In this document: positions 48,063-58,074 of the stretch, piece after piece
How positions within the stretch are numbered: the first letter of the stretch is position 1
Layout of the letters: each line of letters begins with the position of its first letter
NCBI GenBank assembly: GCA_018806985.1
Contig: JADANN010000191.1
Location: forward strand, 1-64,000
Reading direction: 5' to 3'
Source: Angiostrongylus vasorum
Lineage: Eukaryota; Nematoda; Chromadorea; Rhabditida; Metastrongylidae
DNA: 64,000 nt
Made by a program: the position numbers and the translations under genes
The notes under the pieces: generated by a model
Told to the model about the DNA's origin: nothing
Database searches by the model: none
What the model saw: the letters and a program-made list of their open reading frames with translations, nothing else

Positions 48063-48179
48063 TGATGCTGAGATATTTGCAAAACTTTGAAACGTAAGTT
48101 TCTATGGTGCGAAACGCGCTATTGCCCTTTCGAGTGCTAACGCTTTCATCACCACACCATGCGAGTTTGGAAAAGCAAA
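48063..48179 (-). repeat. tRNA-like SINE1, copy abutting the RTE tail
   Basis: GATGCTGAGATATTTGCAAA, GCGAAACGCGCTATTG, TTTCATCACCACACCATGCG, read on the minus strand. Direct contact with the RTE 3' tail would fit shared RTE machinery for mobilisation. Confidence 0.6.
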
Positions 48180-48204
48180 GTTGACAGAGATATTTATTCG
48201 CTTG

Positions 48205-48240
48205 AGGATTCGACGCCTTCGTCTTTCTCAGTTGCTAACT
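48205..48240 (-). ncRNA. Divergent hammerhead-like hairpin
   Basis: CTGAGAA, stem GACG-AAGG-CGTC, GAATCC. The stem differs from other copies at two positions yet remains paired. The GAAA box and cleavage site are not convincing. Confidence 0.3.
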
Positions 48241-48534
48241 CACTAAATCTAAACTTTTATTTCTGTGTTTCGCTCCATTTGTAAGAAATCAGCTGCAGTT
48301 AAAGTAGAAAAGAAGTCTTTAAAATCTTGCAAGAAAATGTCTACATCGCCACACGCGAACTTTACTGCAGTGAATGTAGGGGTGTCAAGTCTCTAGTCAA
48401 TGCTTACGCGTAGTGAGAGTTCGACCACGAACATTTCTAAAGCAAAATCTGTTTTTAAGTATAGAGGGTTGAAAGCAAACTAAGCTCTAAGAAATCGCTA
48501 ACCACAGTATAAAAAGATTAAAACAAAGGATAAA

Positions 48535-48800
48535 GCTCTTGGCGTTGATCAATCCCCTGAGCTATGCACCATGCGTTCGACTTCATTAAATATCGTTTGG
48601 AGGTGGTTGAATGCATATCTGGCCTTTAGAATGACTCGCGGTGGTCTACCGATGTGTCGAGCCAGTGCTGCTATCTACCAGACAAGTCTGGTACCAATTT
48701 GCCGACCCCGGATGGATGGAAGACTTGGTAGGCCATGGGTGCAGGGATCAATTCCACGTGTGTGTCGCAGTGGCGCCTCCAACCACTGCTCCACACGCGC
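48535..48800 (-). repeat. SINE2-like repeat, copy
   Basis: Minus strand: GAGCAGTGGTTGGAGGCGCC (box A-like), GTGGAATTGATCCCTGCACC (box B-like), GGGGTCGGCAAATTGGTACC, GGCTCGACACATCGG, ATGAAGTCGAACGCATGG, CGCCAAGAGC. This is the best copy for judging tRNA ancestry. Confidence 0.65.
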
Positions 48801-49469
48801 GCTTCAAATTCCGATAAATGGAAAAAATATCTGTTTTTTTTTCTCAACAGTTCGAAACCTTGTTTTTCATTTTAAATGTGAGAATATATCAAGCGATGTA
48901 GCGATCTATATCTAATCTATCTCATTTATCTTGCGCTCAGATAGGATGGTCTTGCAACCATGACGACTTAGTGGAAAAACTTAGTGCATAGCGAGACATT
49001 AACAAAGCATATTCTGCAGATGATGACATCTACACGTCTAAGCCAGAACTAAGTGTTTGTTGTTTTGTTAGAACTATTTATCCGATGCGAGTCGAACAAC
49101 TCCAGATGTTGTTAAGAAATGCCATAATTCTTTAGTTGGAAGTCCATGAAATACAGCAGAAGGAGTAGCTTTACGGCCTAACTTGTTCTACTTGTCCAAC
49201 ATTTCACACAACCTTGGGATGCTAGAAAAGTAGATGCATCATTTTGACTTATTCCGAAAACATTCCCTTCAATATTTGCAGCATTTATTTAGTATCGCAC
49301 TAACGTTTTCCTTCTATGATGTTTGCTGTGATTCGAGGCATCTTACTTGATGATTTCAACTTCTGAAAACGAAAATGTCATCATATTTTCGTTTTTTGAG
49401 TGTTCCGACTGCGGCGTACACTGCTTCCCTATCTGATTTCAATTCTACCTTAATGCTATTCTCCATTGA
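48801..49469. other. No gene recognised
   Basis: AT-rich, short frames only. Confidence 0.4.
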
Positions 49470-49678
49470 TATTGAGACATCAGCAAAACTCCGGACCGCA
49501 GGTGTCTGCGATGGGGCCGTACGCGCTTTTGCCCTTTTCCGGGAGTAGACAAGCGAAAGAAGGACCCTCATGGTGTGGTGGTGAACGCTTTACTCTCTGG
49601 AAAGGTAATTAGCGCGTTCATTCCCCACCTCAGATACCTGCGGTAAGGAGTTCTGCTAATATCTCAGCATCACTGGAG
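49470..49678. repeat. SINE1 fold-back (two inverted copies)
   Basis: 49472-49550 is a minus-strand SINE1 part (GCAAAACTCCGGACCGCAGG, TACGCGC, TTTTCCGGGAG). 49555-49678 is a plus-strand copy (GAAGGACCCTCATGGTGTGG, GTTCATTCCCC, TACCTGCGG, ATATCTCAGCAT). Together they form a near-palindrome. Confidence 0.65.
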
Positions 49679-52483
49679 TTGTATATCGCAATATACCCTG
49701 CCATTGAAAAGAGTAGGCAGTAAATAAAACGGTTATGGCTGTTCTCCATGTTTATCAAGCGTCAAGAACACATTTGCGACATGATCTTCCTAATAATAGA
49801 GCTATGTAGTTCGATTTTTTTTAACTCTTCACCATAGGCTCTCCATAAACAAGGTTTTCGCTCCATTCACGTGTGTTCAAAACTTTTCTTTTTGGCTCGC
49901 CGAACTCACTGACCGTCATCTCTACTGCACCAGTATTCCTTGAAAAGACGACAATCATACCCGTGGAATTGAAACTTGACAGAATTTTCCCACCAATACG
50001 TATGCACCTCTAGTCCCTATTGAGCGCCTTTGTAATATCCAATAATTTAACTTTAGAAAACAGCGTCGTCTTATGGAACCATTTTTCTTATGATGATTTT
50101 AAGACGCTCGGATAGAATACATATTTTTGTGTAACATTCTTATATACGACGGGTCTATTGCATGGTCGAGCCTCTTAACTTCAGAGCTGAATATTGGTCG
50201 CCACGCAAGTAGGGTGGAAGTTAACTTAGCCTTATTAAGAATGCTATGAACATTCCGTATCACAGAAGTGAGGAAAATCCGGAGATGGAACACATCTCAA
50301 CAGTCGAAAAATCAGGTACGCTGTTTAGACGCCGAAATGTCAGAAATTAGCTATGCCATACAACCTAATGGTTCTGAACGGAGACCACTGCACAGCAACC
50401 GTCAGAAATTGAATTTCTCGAGATTTCATGAGTAGAGAGAACTCTAACCTAGTCAGCAGCTAAAGCAAGGGACTCCGTTGGTGTGGTTGACATCACGCGA
50501 ACCCTCGTTCAGTGCAATATCGCCTCCACGGCCCATTCAAGGTTCCGAGTTTTGCTCATGCCTTAGTATCTCTGTGGTTGTATTTCAGTCTGTGATATTT
50601 ATCCTTATGCTTTTCAGTTCTACATGACCTTTTCTGAAAAGCTTTTTACGAAGAAAAGAAACAGGCGAAAAGGAATCACTTATTGCCGCTTTTATGCTTT
50701 TTTGTGTTCTCTCACTGCTCACGAACAAGATAGTCGTTTTTTTCAAGAAGTTCTACAACAAGAACCTTATTTTAAATGGCGATCTCACCAAATGTTAAGA
50801 ACATTTCTTTATCACAAAAATATCACGTACAGATTTGACTGTGAGCACGAACTTTAGGCACTTTGCTTGGTAGCCATAACTGAGAGAGAAAGTAGGTGAT
50901 GGGAGAGCAAATCTCCACTGGAAGCACAGCTTAATCGTTGGCAACGAGAGTGCCTGGCGGCAAGCGTCCAGGAATTTGCCTGCATGAGTTAGCCGCTGAC
51001 GGTACAATAACGCACTGAAGTGAAAGCCGATAAAGACTAGTTTTTCTTAACAATGACTAAGAAAGACAGTTGCACAAAGACCAGAGTGAATTTCTAAGTG
51101 CTGAGCACTTAGATGGCAGTCTGCATGGCTTCCTAAGTGTGTTTGGCATGTTCTTCACCATGTTGCTTATTGTGCGATTCAACAACAATCGACTCAATAC
51201 TCCACGTATTCTCGCCTGCGAATAATAATGATTTTGGAGCTTTATTGATGCCACAGCGAACTCATGCATAAATCTGAAATCAAGCAACGTTTATTGGCAT
51301 CGATTATAACTAAGGCAGCATCCTCGGTTGCATGATCGCCTGATTCGACCGCCACTATGCGAGGAAAGCGACAGCGAAAGGTGACTAGTAAAATTCCATT
51401 TCTTAAGAATCTACTGCTTTTATCTTTCTCTCTGGATTCAATTTGGGATTTACGTAAACCGTATGGCATCTTTTTGTCTAACCTACTCCTCAGTTGATGT
51501 TCGCCAAGAGTGTCGTTTGAAAGGAAAGAAGAAGGACTTTGGAAGGTTTGCAACACAAAGTTATTTCTAACAAGGTCGTGTGAACAGCTTCATTTGTGTC
51601 TGGGAATGACTTCGTAGTTCAGACGACGCACCAATAAATGAGGTGCGGCTATAAACGGTCTGAAATGATCTATCAAAAATATTGTGAGAATACATAAGTG
51701 GCAAGTGTATGTATATGTACCCCTGTCACCTTAAAAAGCGTATCCGGGACAGTGGACGAAATCATCTGCAATGGCAAGGCATTCCTTCCTGCGATTCATT
51801 TTTTGGAGCTTTGTAATTCATTCAAAATGCATCGAGAGTTATAAAGCCTAAAAGTTTCAGATTACCGTGGCAGTGGTAACTTGCACTTGAAAAATTTTTT
51901 TTGTTGTCAGAAGACTGAGTACTTTGCGTGCTCTTTTAAAAACTTGAGTCTTTGAATCGCTGGAGCCATTAATGTCTGTTTCTCTTTCGTCTTGTCTTCT
52001 TGTCATGCTTCTTCTTCTTCTCCTCTTGCCGTTCTTGTCTTCTTCCTTCTTCTTTTACTCCAGCACCTGTCATGCCGTAAAGTGTTAGAAAGTTTTCTCA
52101 AATTATTATAAATGTCTTTCGCTACATTTTTTCCTTCGTAAGTGCTCACTCAACCAATCGCCATCTCCAACATGTATCGTCAACTCTCTTGAGGAAGCGT
52201 TTTGTGCTTTAATGTGGGCATAGGCGATAAAAATTCTCCTCAAAAAAGTACAAGAAGAGGCCAACCATAGCTTCACAGGTTTCATGACTCTCCATGAAAA
52301 ACTCCTTGCAGTGGCGGTTTCGTTTCACTCGTTACACCGCGCTTTCACAGAAAATTTACACACATCTTCCAAAAGAACTAGAAATATTTAAATCATGGCT
52401 GCCGACCTCTCTCCGCTCTCAGTGGTTGTTCAGAACTCGTTTGATCTCCTACTTATTAAATAGAAGACTTTTAACAGTTCCCA
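49679..52483. other. No gene recognised
   Basis: 50157-50230 (GAGCCTCTTAACTTCAG, GAATATTGGTCGCC) resembles 405-480 and 13630-13700 in block D1. A pyrimidine-rich CTT/TCT tract lies at about 51990-52063. Minus-strand frames at 51057-51556 show no recognised domain. Confidence 0.4.
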
Positions 52484-53345
52484 AGATCAACTTTTTATTA
52501 ACCTAGGTACTGGATTGTAAACCTGTCGTTCTTTCTTTTCCAGAAAATCGCGAGGTTGTTATTCACCACACATTTACTTCTCATACAACACAACTGCAGC
52601 CGACGTTATGGCAGTATCGCCTTCTACACAGACTGGAACGGCACACAAATGTGCAGGTTACAAGATCAAACGCTTCAACAGCAGAAACAGAATGATGAAA
52701 ATTTGAGCAATAATTACACGATCACTGGCTTCTCGAAAAACCCACTGTTTCTTACGTGCTTTCCAACGAGAAAGAACAACCGCTTGGAGTCGCATATGGC
52801 TGATGATTGCACCACCCCAACTCAAAAATCAATTGTGCGATACTGGGCCAGATCACGTGTTGTCTCAGAGCATTCTTCTCTGCTATTCGTTCTCTGATTC
52901 TTGGCATTTATCTAAGAAGCCTCGAAAAGTTTGCGCGTTGGAGTTTTAGTCTCCTTTGCGAGGATAGCGACTTTTACTTCAAAATCTTTCCGCTGTGCTT
53001 TTGTATCCTATGCTTTCCTAGCGGCGTGCCTTGTTTCGCATTTCGTTTGCTATCTAAGTGTTCTCTTATGCGGATGTATAAAGGTCTGCCTGCTTCGCAA
53101 ATATATTCGTCTGCGCAAGTACTACAAAAAGTTCAGGTATATCGTACCTGAACTCATGCAGTCACCGTCCCTGCCGTAAGGGCAAATTAGGCAACTTGTT
53201 GTTTCACATAGACGGTCATATAGGCGGTTACGAACAAGTTTACGGCGCGGAGCATCCGGGGGCATTTCAATTGTGGCTACCGATTCCTCTAGTTCTGACC
53301 CGCTTAAGCATCGCTTTATTGCTGCACTTATATCGTCGTTAATAG
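52484..53345 (-). mobile_element. Penelope-like element (minus), 5'-truncated 3' half
   Basis: The minus strand has the thumb end (AAIKRCLSGSELEESVAT and RRKLVRNRLYDRLCETT, about 53325-53195), the cysteine segment CLICPYGRDGDCMSSGTIY (about 53190-53135), and the GIY-YIG C-terminal part (AILAKETKTPTRKLFEAS, about 52970-52915). The terminal repeat at 52635-52484 has a decayed hammerhead-like motif (52595-52635) and the outer end GATCAACTTTTTATTAACCT. Confidence 0.82.
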
Positions 53346-53397
53346 AGGGAGCATAAAGAGGAATGCCCTTATCCGTTTCCCGTACCCACTGTACAGA

Positions 53398-53442
<45 letters not shown>

Positions 53443-54232
53443 GTACCTATATTCATTCGCTTCTGTGATTTCTTATGGAGTTCACTGTATGACTAATAGC
53501 TCAAAGACGCATCAACCTCGAATGATTTATCTTGCTTTGCGCTTCAGTGCACTAATGGACAATACTTTTCATAAACGTTGTGTTACATTGTGGAGCACCT
53601 GCACGTGACATGCGGATGACTCGTGCGGAAGTTTGGGAGATATTCGACTCGTTGCTGTACGAATGGATTTAAGCCACGTAGAGTTGCATGGAAGCGTTCC
53701 TGTAAGCGCGTGAGTAAGGTCTGCGTGACAATCATCTTCTAATTCGGTGACAATGGCGGGACCTTATTAATAAATACCAGTGAGCTAGTAGGAACTGCAG
53801 CGAATCATCTCCTTTTACTTGCAGACGAGAAAGCTTATATCGAACCAAATTGCTTCATTTAAAGCCAAGCACCACTCTTCCGTTTCATTTAATCGACTTT
53901 CCACTTCAACACTGATTTATTGGCTTTCGCTTCAAAGTAATTGCATATAGCTTCAGTTCAAAAGCCACCGATTAGTTTAACCCTGAACGTGGAAATACTT
54001 CCTTCATTTCATGCCTCAAGCCAATAAAAAGCAATGAAGCAGTTGAACTGGAGCGAATAAAAAACGTACAGTGTGCAGCATTTCACTACTAATAAATTCT
54101 GTTGTAAGCAATATCAGAGTGATGTGTTAGATTTTTGCGATAACGATAACGAGACCATCCAATTATCGATCGAGAATATCAAGATATCGTAGTGAGAAGA
54201 CAGTAAATAATACTACAAGTATTTCCCAAGGC
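53346..54232. other. No gene recognised, contains (AT)n
   Basis: A pure AT microsatellite of about 20 units lies at 53401-53441. The rest holds only short frames. Confidence 0.5.
53401..53441. repeat. (AT)n microsatellite
   Basis: Uninterrupted AT dinucleotides, palindromic in nature. Confidence 0.97.
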
Positions 54233-54324
54233 CGACTTTCTTTTAACCTCGGCAATGATTGATAATCCGATGTTTTTTCTTCAATAAGCAGACACGAGGT
54301 TAATATAGAATTTATTAGGATACA

Positions 54325-54357
54325 ACAGCTGACGCTTCGGCGGGATCTTCAGAGCCG
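54325..54357 (-). ncRNA. Degenerate hammerhead-like motif
   Basis: GGCT, CTGAAGA (exact box), a shortened hairpin (TCCCGCC), GAAGCGTC, AGCTG. The missing stem strand makes activity unlikely. Confidence 0.4.
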
Positions 54358-54673
54358 TCTATTTATTGCGTTTAAATTAGTTGGTGGATAGCAGCCGAAC
54401 AGAGTAAAACATGGGAGAGGAATCGTGCAGTGTGCAGCATTGCACCACTAATAGCGAGGACTCGCTCATGTATTAGTCTGCTGAGCTGCTACCCACCAAC
54501 TAACTTAAATACTTACAACAAATAAACGGCGTCCTTATAACACTAAACATTAGCTAGGCGGAACGTATGCTTGCCGACTTTGATAATGCCTTGATAATGC
54601 CTGTGGAAAGATTGGTCTTCTGTTGGGGTTATGAATGTGTTTGGCTGAATAGATCGCATCTCAATTTGACCCT

Positions 54674-54713
54674 TCCAGGCTCTGAAGAAGGCGAAACAAC
54701 TGAAACGTCAGCT
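54674..54713 (+). ncRNA. Hammerhead-like motif, outward partner
   Basis: CCAGGCT, CTGAAGA, GGCGAAACAACT (stem not well paired), GAAACGTC, AGCTA. The conserved boxes are intact. Confidence 0.5.
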
Positions 54714-55148
54714 ATTGTATCCTAATAAATTCTATAACAACCTCGTGTCTGCTTATTGAAGAAAAAGTATCGAATACTATAACTGGCTATAAGTGGTGAA
54801 ACTTTATGGACATCAAGAAATAACAGGAAGTGAACGTGGCTTAGATTCTTAAGTCTTCTCCAATATGCCTCTGTGCAACCTTAGTGCCATAAAATGTTTT
54901 CGATTACACTGAGATAAAATCGTCCGAAACAGCTTAAGACAGAAATAAGCTCCTTAGTAGGCACTTAATAAGCTTTAACGGGTTGTGCTGCATTTTCCAA
55001 CAACGTCACCAAAGTGCAAGATCTCCCCTATTTCGCATTTACATCGTTACTGACTTGGACAGCGGATATGGCAAATAAAACATCTTCTCGGAACACTTTT
55101 TATTTCACGTAATACACTGGCATGAAAAACAATAGACACTAAAAACGA

Positions 55149-55290
55149 TGCTGAGCTATTTACAAAACTCCGGGCAGCAGGTGTGCGTGGAGGGGAACGA
55201 AAGCGCTATCGTCGTTTCCGGGGAGTAACGCATTCACCACCACACCATGCGGGTCCTTCTGTTTCGCCTCTGTCTGAGCTAGTTCTATCG
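55149..55290 (-). repeat. tRNA-like SINE1, copy
   Basis: GATGCTGAGCTATTTAC, GGAACGAAAGCGC, TAACGCATTCACCACCACAC, CATGCGGGTCCTTC, minus orientation. Confidence 0.65.
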
Positions 55291-55444
55291 ATCAGCGCCA
55301 CCAGCAATCACCCTTCAACGGGATTGATCCAGGGAGCTTAAATCGGGAACGAACCCAGTTAAGCTGAGGTTGTAGTCGAAATAACAATGTTGACTTTTAA
55401 TTTAATTTTTATGGCAGGGTATTATGTGTGAAACAACCACAATG

Positions 55445-55548
55445 ACGCTGAGATATTTGCAATTTTGGACCGCAGGTGTCCGCGGTGGGGAACGAACGCG
55501 CTATCGTCCTTTCCGGGAACTAACGTGTTCACCACCACACCATGACCG
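55445..55548 (-). repeat. tRNA-like SINE1, copy
   Basis: GACGCTGAGATATTTGCAA, GACCGCAGGTGTCCGCGG, GGGGAACGAACGCGC, GTGTTCACCACCACACCATG. Box A-like and box B-like segments are well kept on the minus strand. Confidence 0.65.
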
Positions 55549-55584
55549 ATAAACACTAAAATAAAAATTCTATCATTCTGTACC

Positions 55585-55720
55585 AACATTTACTTAACCT
55601 CGGTATGAATGGTCAATGTACATTGTTTTGTTTATAAGCCAGCACGAGGTTGTTACTGTTATTCATTGGGCTAAGGTTTCGACATCTTCGCCTTTCTCAG
55701 AACCGGTAATCAGAGTCGAA
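55585..55720 (-). mobile_element. Solo PLE terminal repeat (minus), decayed
   Basis: TTTACTTAACCTCGGTATGAAT, AAGCCAGCACGAGGTTGTTA, then a motif at about 55663-55701: CTGAGAA, hairpin GGCG-AAGAT-GTC, GAAACC. The cleavage site is lost. Confidence 0.5.
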
Positions 55721-55907
55721 ATCCACAACTTTCGTCTTCTCGATGTGGCGTGTTCGTTACGCATCCAGCCGGATCTTCTTTTCGGGATAATCTTTCGAAT
55801 GAGTCATACTCACCCAGAGATCCCCTTATATACAAAATTTTTTCATACAGATAGTAGTAATTGGTTAGTAGTCACTTGTTTTTTTCAACTGATTTCATTG
55901 AGGGATA

Positions 55908-56660
55908 TCACACTACCTCCCAACGGTTCACCGCCTCATCGTTGCTGCGAGGTGTCCCTGGGTGTCGGAATGCTATGTACAGGGCGGAGCTTCGACCCCA
56001 CTGCAGGGTCTCCCAAGCTGAGGAGTCCGGCTTTTTCCGTCAGGAAGCCAAGCTAAGAGTAAACCAATAACAGGATCAGCCACCGTCCTGGTATCAAAGT
56101 CGCATGGTGGCAAATCTCCCTCTGATCCACAAGGGCTACGACTGCCCGTCGTGGTGAAGACCTGGGGCAGACTTTTGCCAAGTAGACCTCGGGATTTCAG
56201 GGAACCACAATGGCTTAAGCAGCAAATCTACGAAAAATGGTGATTATGCTGGGACCCGTAGAACCAGTAAGGACGGGCCGTTCAAGTATCAAGCATCAAG
56301 TAAGTAAGATGTTCCAAAGAAGATGGTCAGGGTCGATACGCGACGAAGAAGCCACATCGAGAAGAAGAAAAATCTGTGGACATAGACTCGGCTCATTGGC
56401 TCTGAGAATGTCGAAGACGTCAAAACTTTAGCCGAATAAATAGTTGGTAACAACATAATAATGAAAGAAGAAATATTAAAAAATTATGCCCTCTGCGATT
56501 TCTAATACAGCTACAGCATAACTGGTTTCAACGCTGATTTGTGCTCCCCAGACGACTCATGCCGACGGGTGATTACTCATTAGTACCCAATGTGCATGAA
56601 TATTTCCGAATGTTCTTTAAATTCCACAGTAAAAAAAATTCTAGAACGAAACCTAGTCTT
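55908..56660 (+). mobile_element. Insertion carrying R1 copy 4
   Basis: Flanks ATTTCATTGAGGGATA and AGGTTATTTGGCTGACACC are contiguous (with small differences) at 18640-18685, so about 0.75 kb was inserted here. R1 occupies 55914-56310 and the remainder is unclassified. Confidence 0.65.
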
Positions 56661-57009
56661 TCAGCAAGGTTATTTGGCTGACACCATGATACCAGAAGTG
56701 AAAAGTTCTCAAAGGACAATCTTCAGCCTTGCCTCGTCATATTTTCTAAGCCGATAGTACGAGGCTCTTTTTCAATTAAAGCATAGTGTTTTTGTCTCGT
56801 CTTATTTTTGTAGACGTTTACTTTCTAATCAGACAACTACTGGCAAACAAAATATTATTAAAGAAGTGCACTTTATTGCAGTTTTTTCGCACTCCCTTGA
56901 ATATTGAACCCTTCCTGGTTAACAACATTATTGATTTCACAAGCTAACGGTTTAAAATATCGTATAAATGAATGGTTCGTTCCAAGAAGTTCTCGGTGGG
57001 CTTCTCTGT
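56661..57009. other. 3' flank of family member IV
   Basis: Parallels 18665-19030 downstream of the intact gene (TGACACCATG, GTGCACTTTATTG, CTTCCTGGTTAACAAC). Confidence 0.6.
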
Positions 57010-57402
57010 TCAAGAGACGGTGCCAACTGCCGAGACGAAGTTCGCGGCAAACGGTCCCGACGCCAGCATTCGAACCACTCTGTTCACCACTCCTTGCCAC
57101 ATCTCTCTACTCCAATTCGCCATGATGATATTTGTGGTCTACAGAAAATTCTCTTTGTAAAAACACAGTTGTGCAGAAACTGGAATTTAAACTGTGAAAG
57201 TTCCTGAAACTGTCAGCGCCGTGGAGGGGAAAAAGGCTGGAAACTGCAATAGGGTCAGTGTTAGGTGTATGCTAAGGATTGACAAAAATGTAATGTTTAT
57301 TCGATCACGGCCTTGTAAATTTCAGAAGTTGTGATGTGCTTTGGATTGCATCGTTTTTTTATAATAGTGCATCCTGAAAAAGGAATCTCTGTAGACCACC
57401 AA

Positions 57403-57746
57403 AAAACATCATGGCGAATCGGAGTGGACAGGTGTGGCAAGGCGTGGTGAGCAGAGTAATTCAAACCTTGCCATTGGCTCCGTTTGGGTCGGGCTTCCTC
57501 ACAGGATTTGCCGCGGTCTGGTTAAGTGAAGAGACGGCTCGAACTTTTTTTGAACGAACAATTCATCTATACTGTTTCGTAATCTGGGAAGATTACTGTA
57601 TCCTTGACGAGGGTGTGGCTTTTTTAAGGCTGGGTAAATATGAACCAGCCGTGATTCCAGTGTTAGCTCATTACTTCGAGTCTTGGAATGAGAGGGTTGT
57701 TTTTCACCTTGAACTTTCGAATAAGCAGCTATCATTCGTTGCTTAA
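57403..57746 (+). pseudogene. Last exon of a family member, open frame extended
   Basis: After CTCTGTAG: ACCACCAAAAAACATC, then MANRSGQVWQGVVSRVIQTL, PFGSGFLTGFAAV. Related genes stop soon after the equivalent of AAV/TVS. Here the frame stays open through WLSEETARTFFERTIHLYC to LSNKQLSFVA (stop 57744-57746). Copy 1 at 6344-6700 has a stop after NRSG and several shifts. Upstream exons are absent, so expression as this protein is unlikely. Confidence 0.45.
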
Positions 57747-58074
57747 AAAAGTGCAAGCAGAAGTGGCCATGCGTTGCTTGCATGCAACTGCGAAGACTAG
57801 TTTTGTTGGGATAATGATTTCGGCATTCTATCGTGGATTAGTGACTTCAAATCTATGGACTTTCTATTGCTTTTGTTCCACTGATTTCGTTGTTTCTTTG
57901 AGCGTGATAAATTCCACGTGTATTTACAGCTACACAAACATTGAATTAAGATCCTTCCTCTTGTGTAAATGAGGTAAGCCATCCCATGGGCTACATGCTC
58001 AGGCATTACACGTTTGTAGGTTTGGGCGACTAGAGATGTTTTGAAAAGCTGACTATAGGAGTGAATTAGACGGT

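Larger units (their letters stand above)
54233..54775. mobile_element. Fold-back PLE-derived mini-element with captured LINE fragment
   Basis: Arms 54280-54340 and 54705-54765 are inverted copies (TTCAATAAGCAGACACGAGG; AATTTATTAGGATACAACAGC and complements). Each arm carries a hammerhead-like motif facing outward: 54325-54357 (-) and 54674-54713 (+). The core has its own inverted repeat (GTTGGTGGATAGCAGC near 54381, GCTGCTACCCACCAAC near 54486) and an RTE fragment at about 54533-54617 that matches 27404-27483 (GGCGGAACGTATGCTTGCC; GTGGAAAGATTGGTCTTC). Confidence 0.75.

Noticed and set aside
53363..53608. Frame with alternating Tyr-Ile
   Set aside because: It is read through the (AT)n microsatellite.
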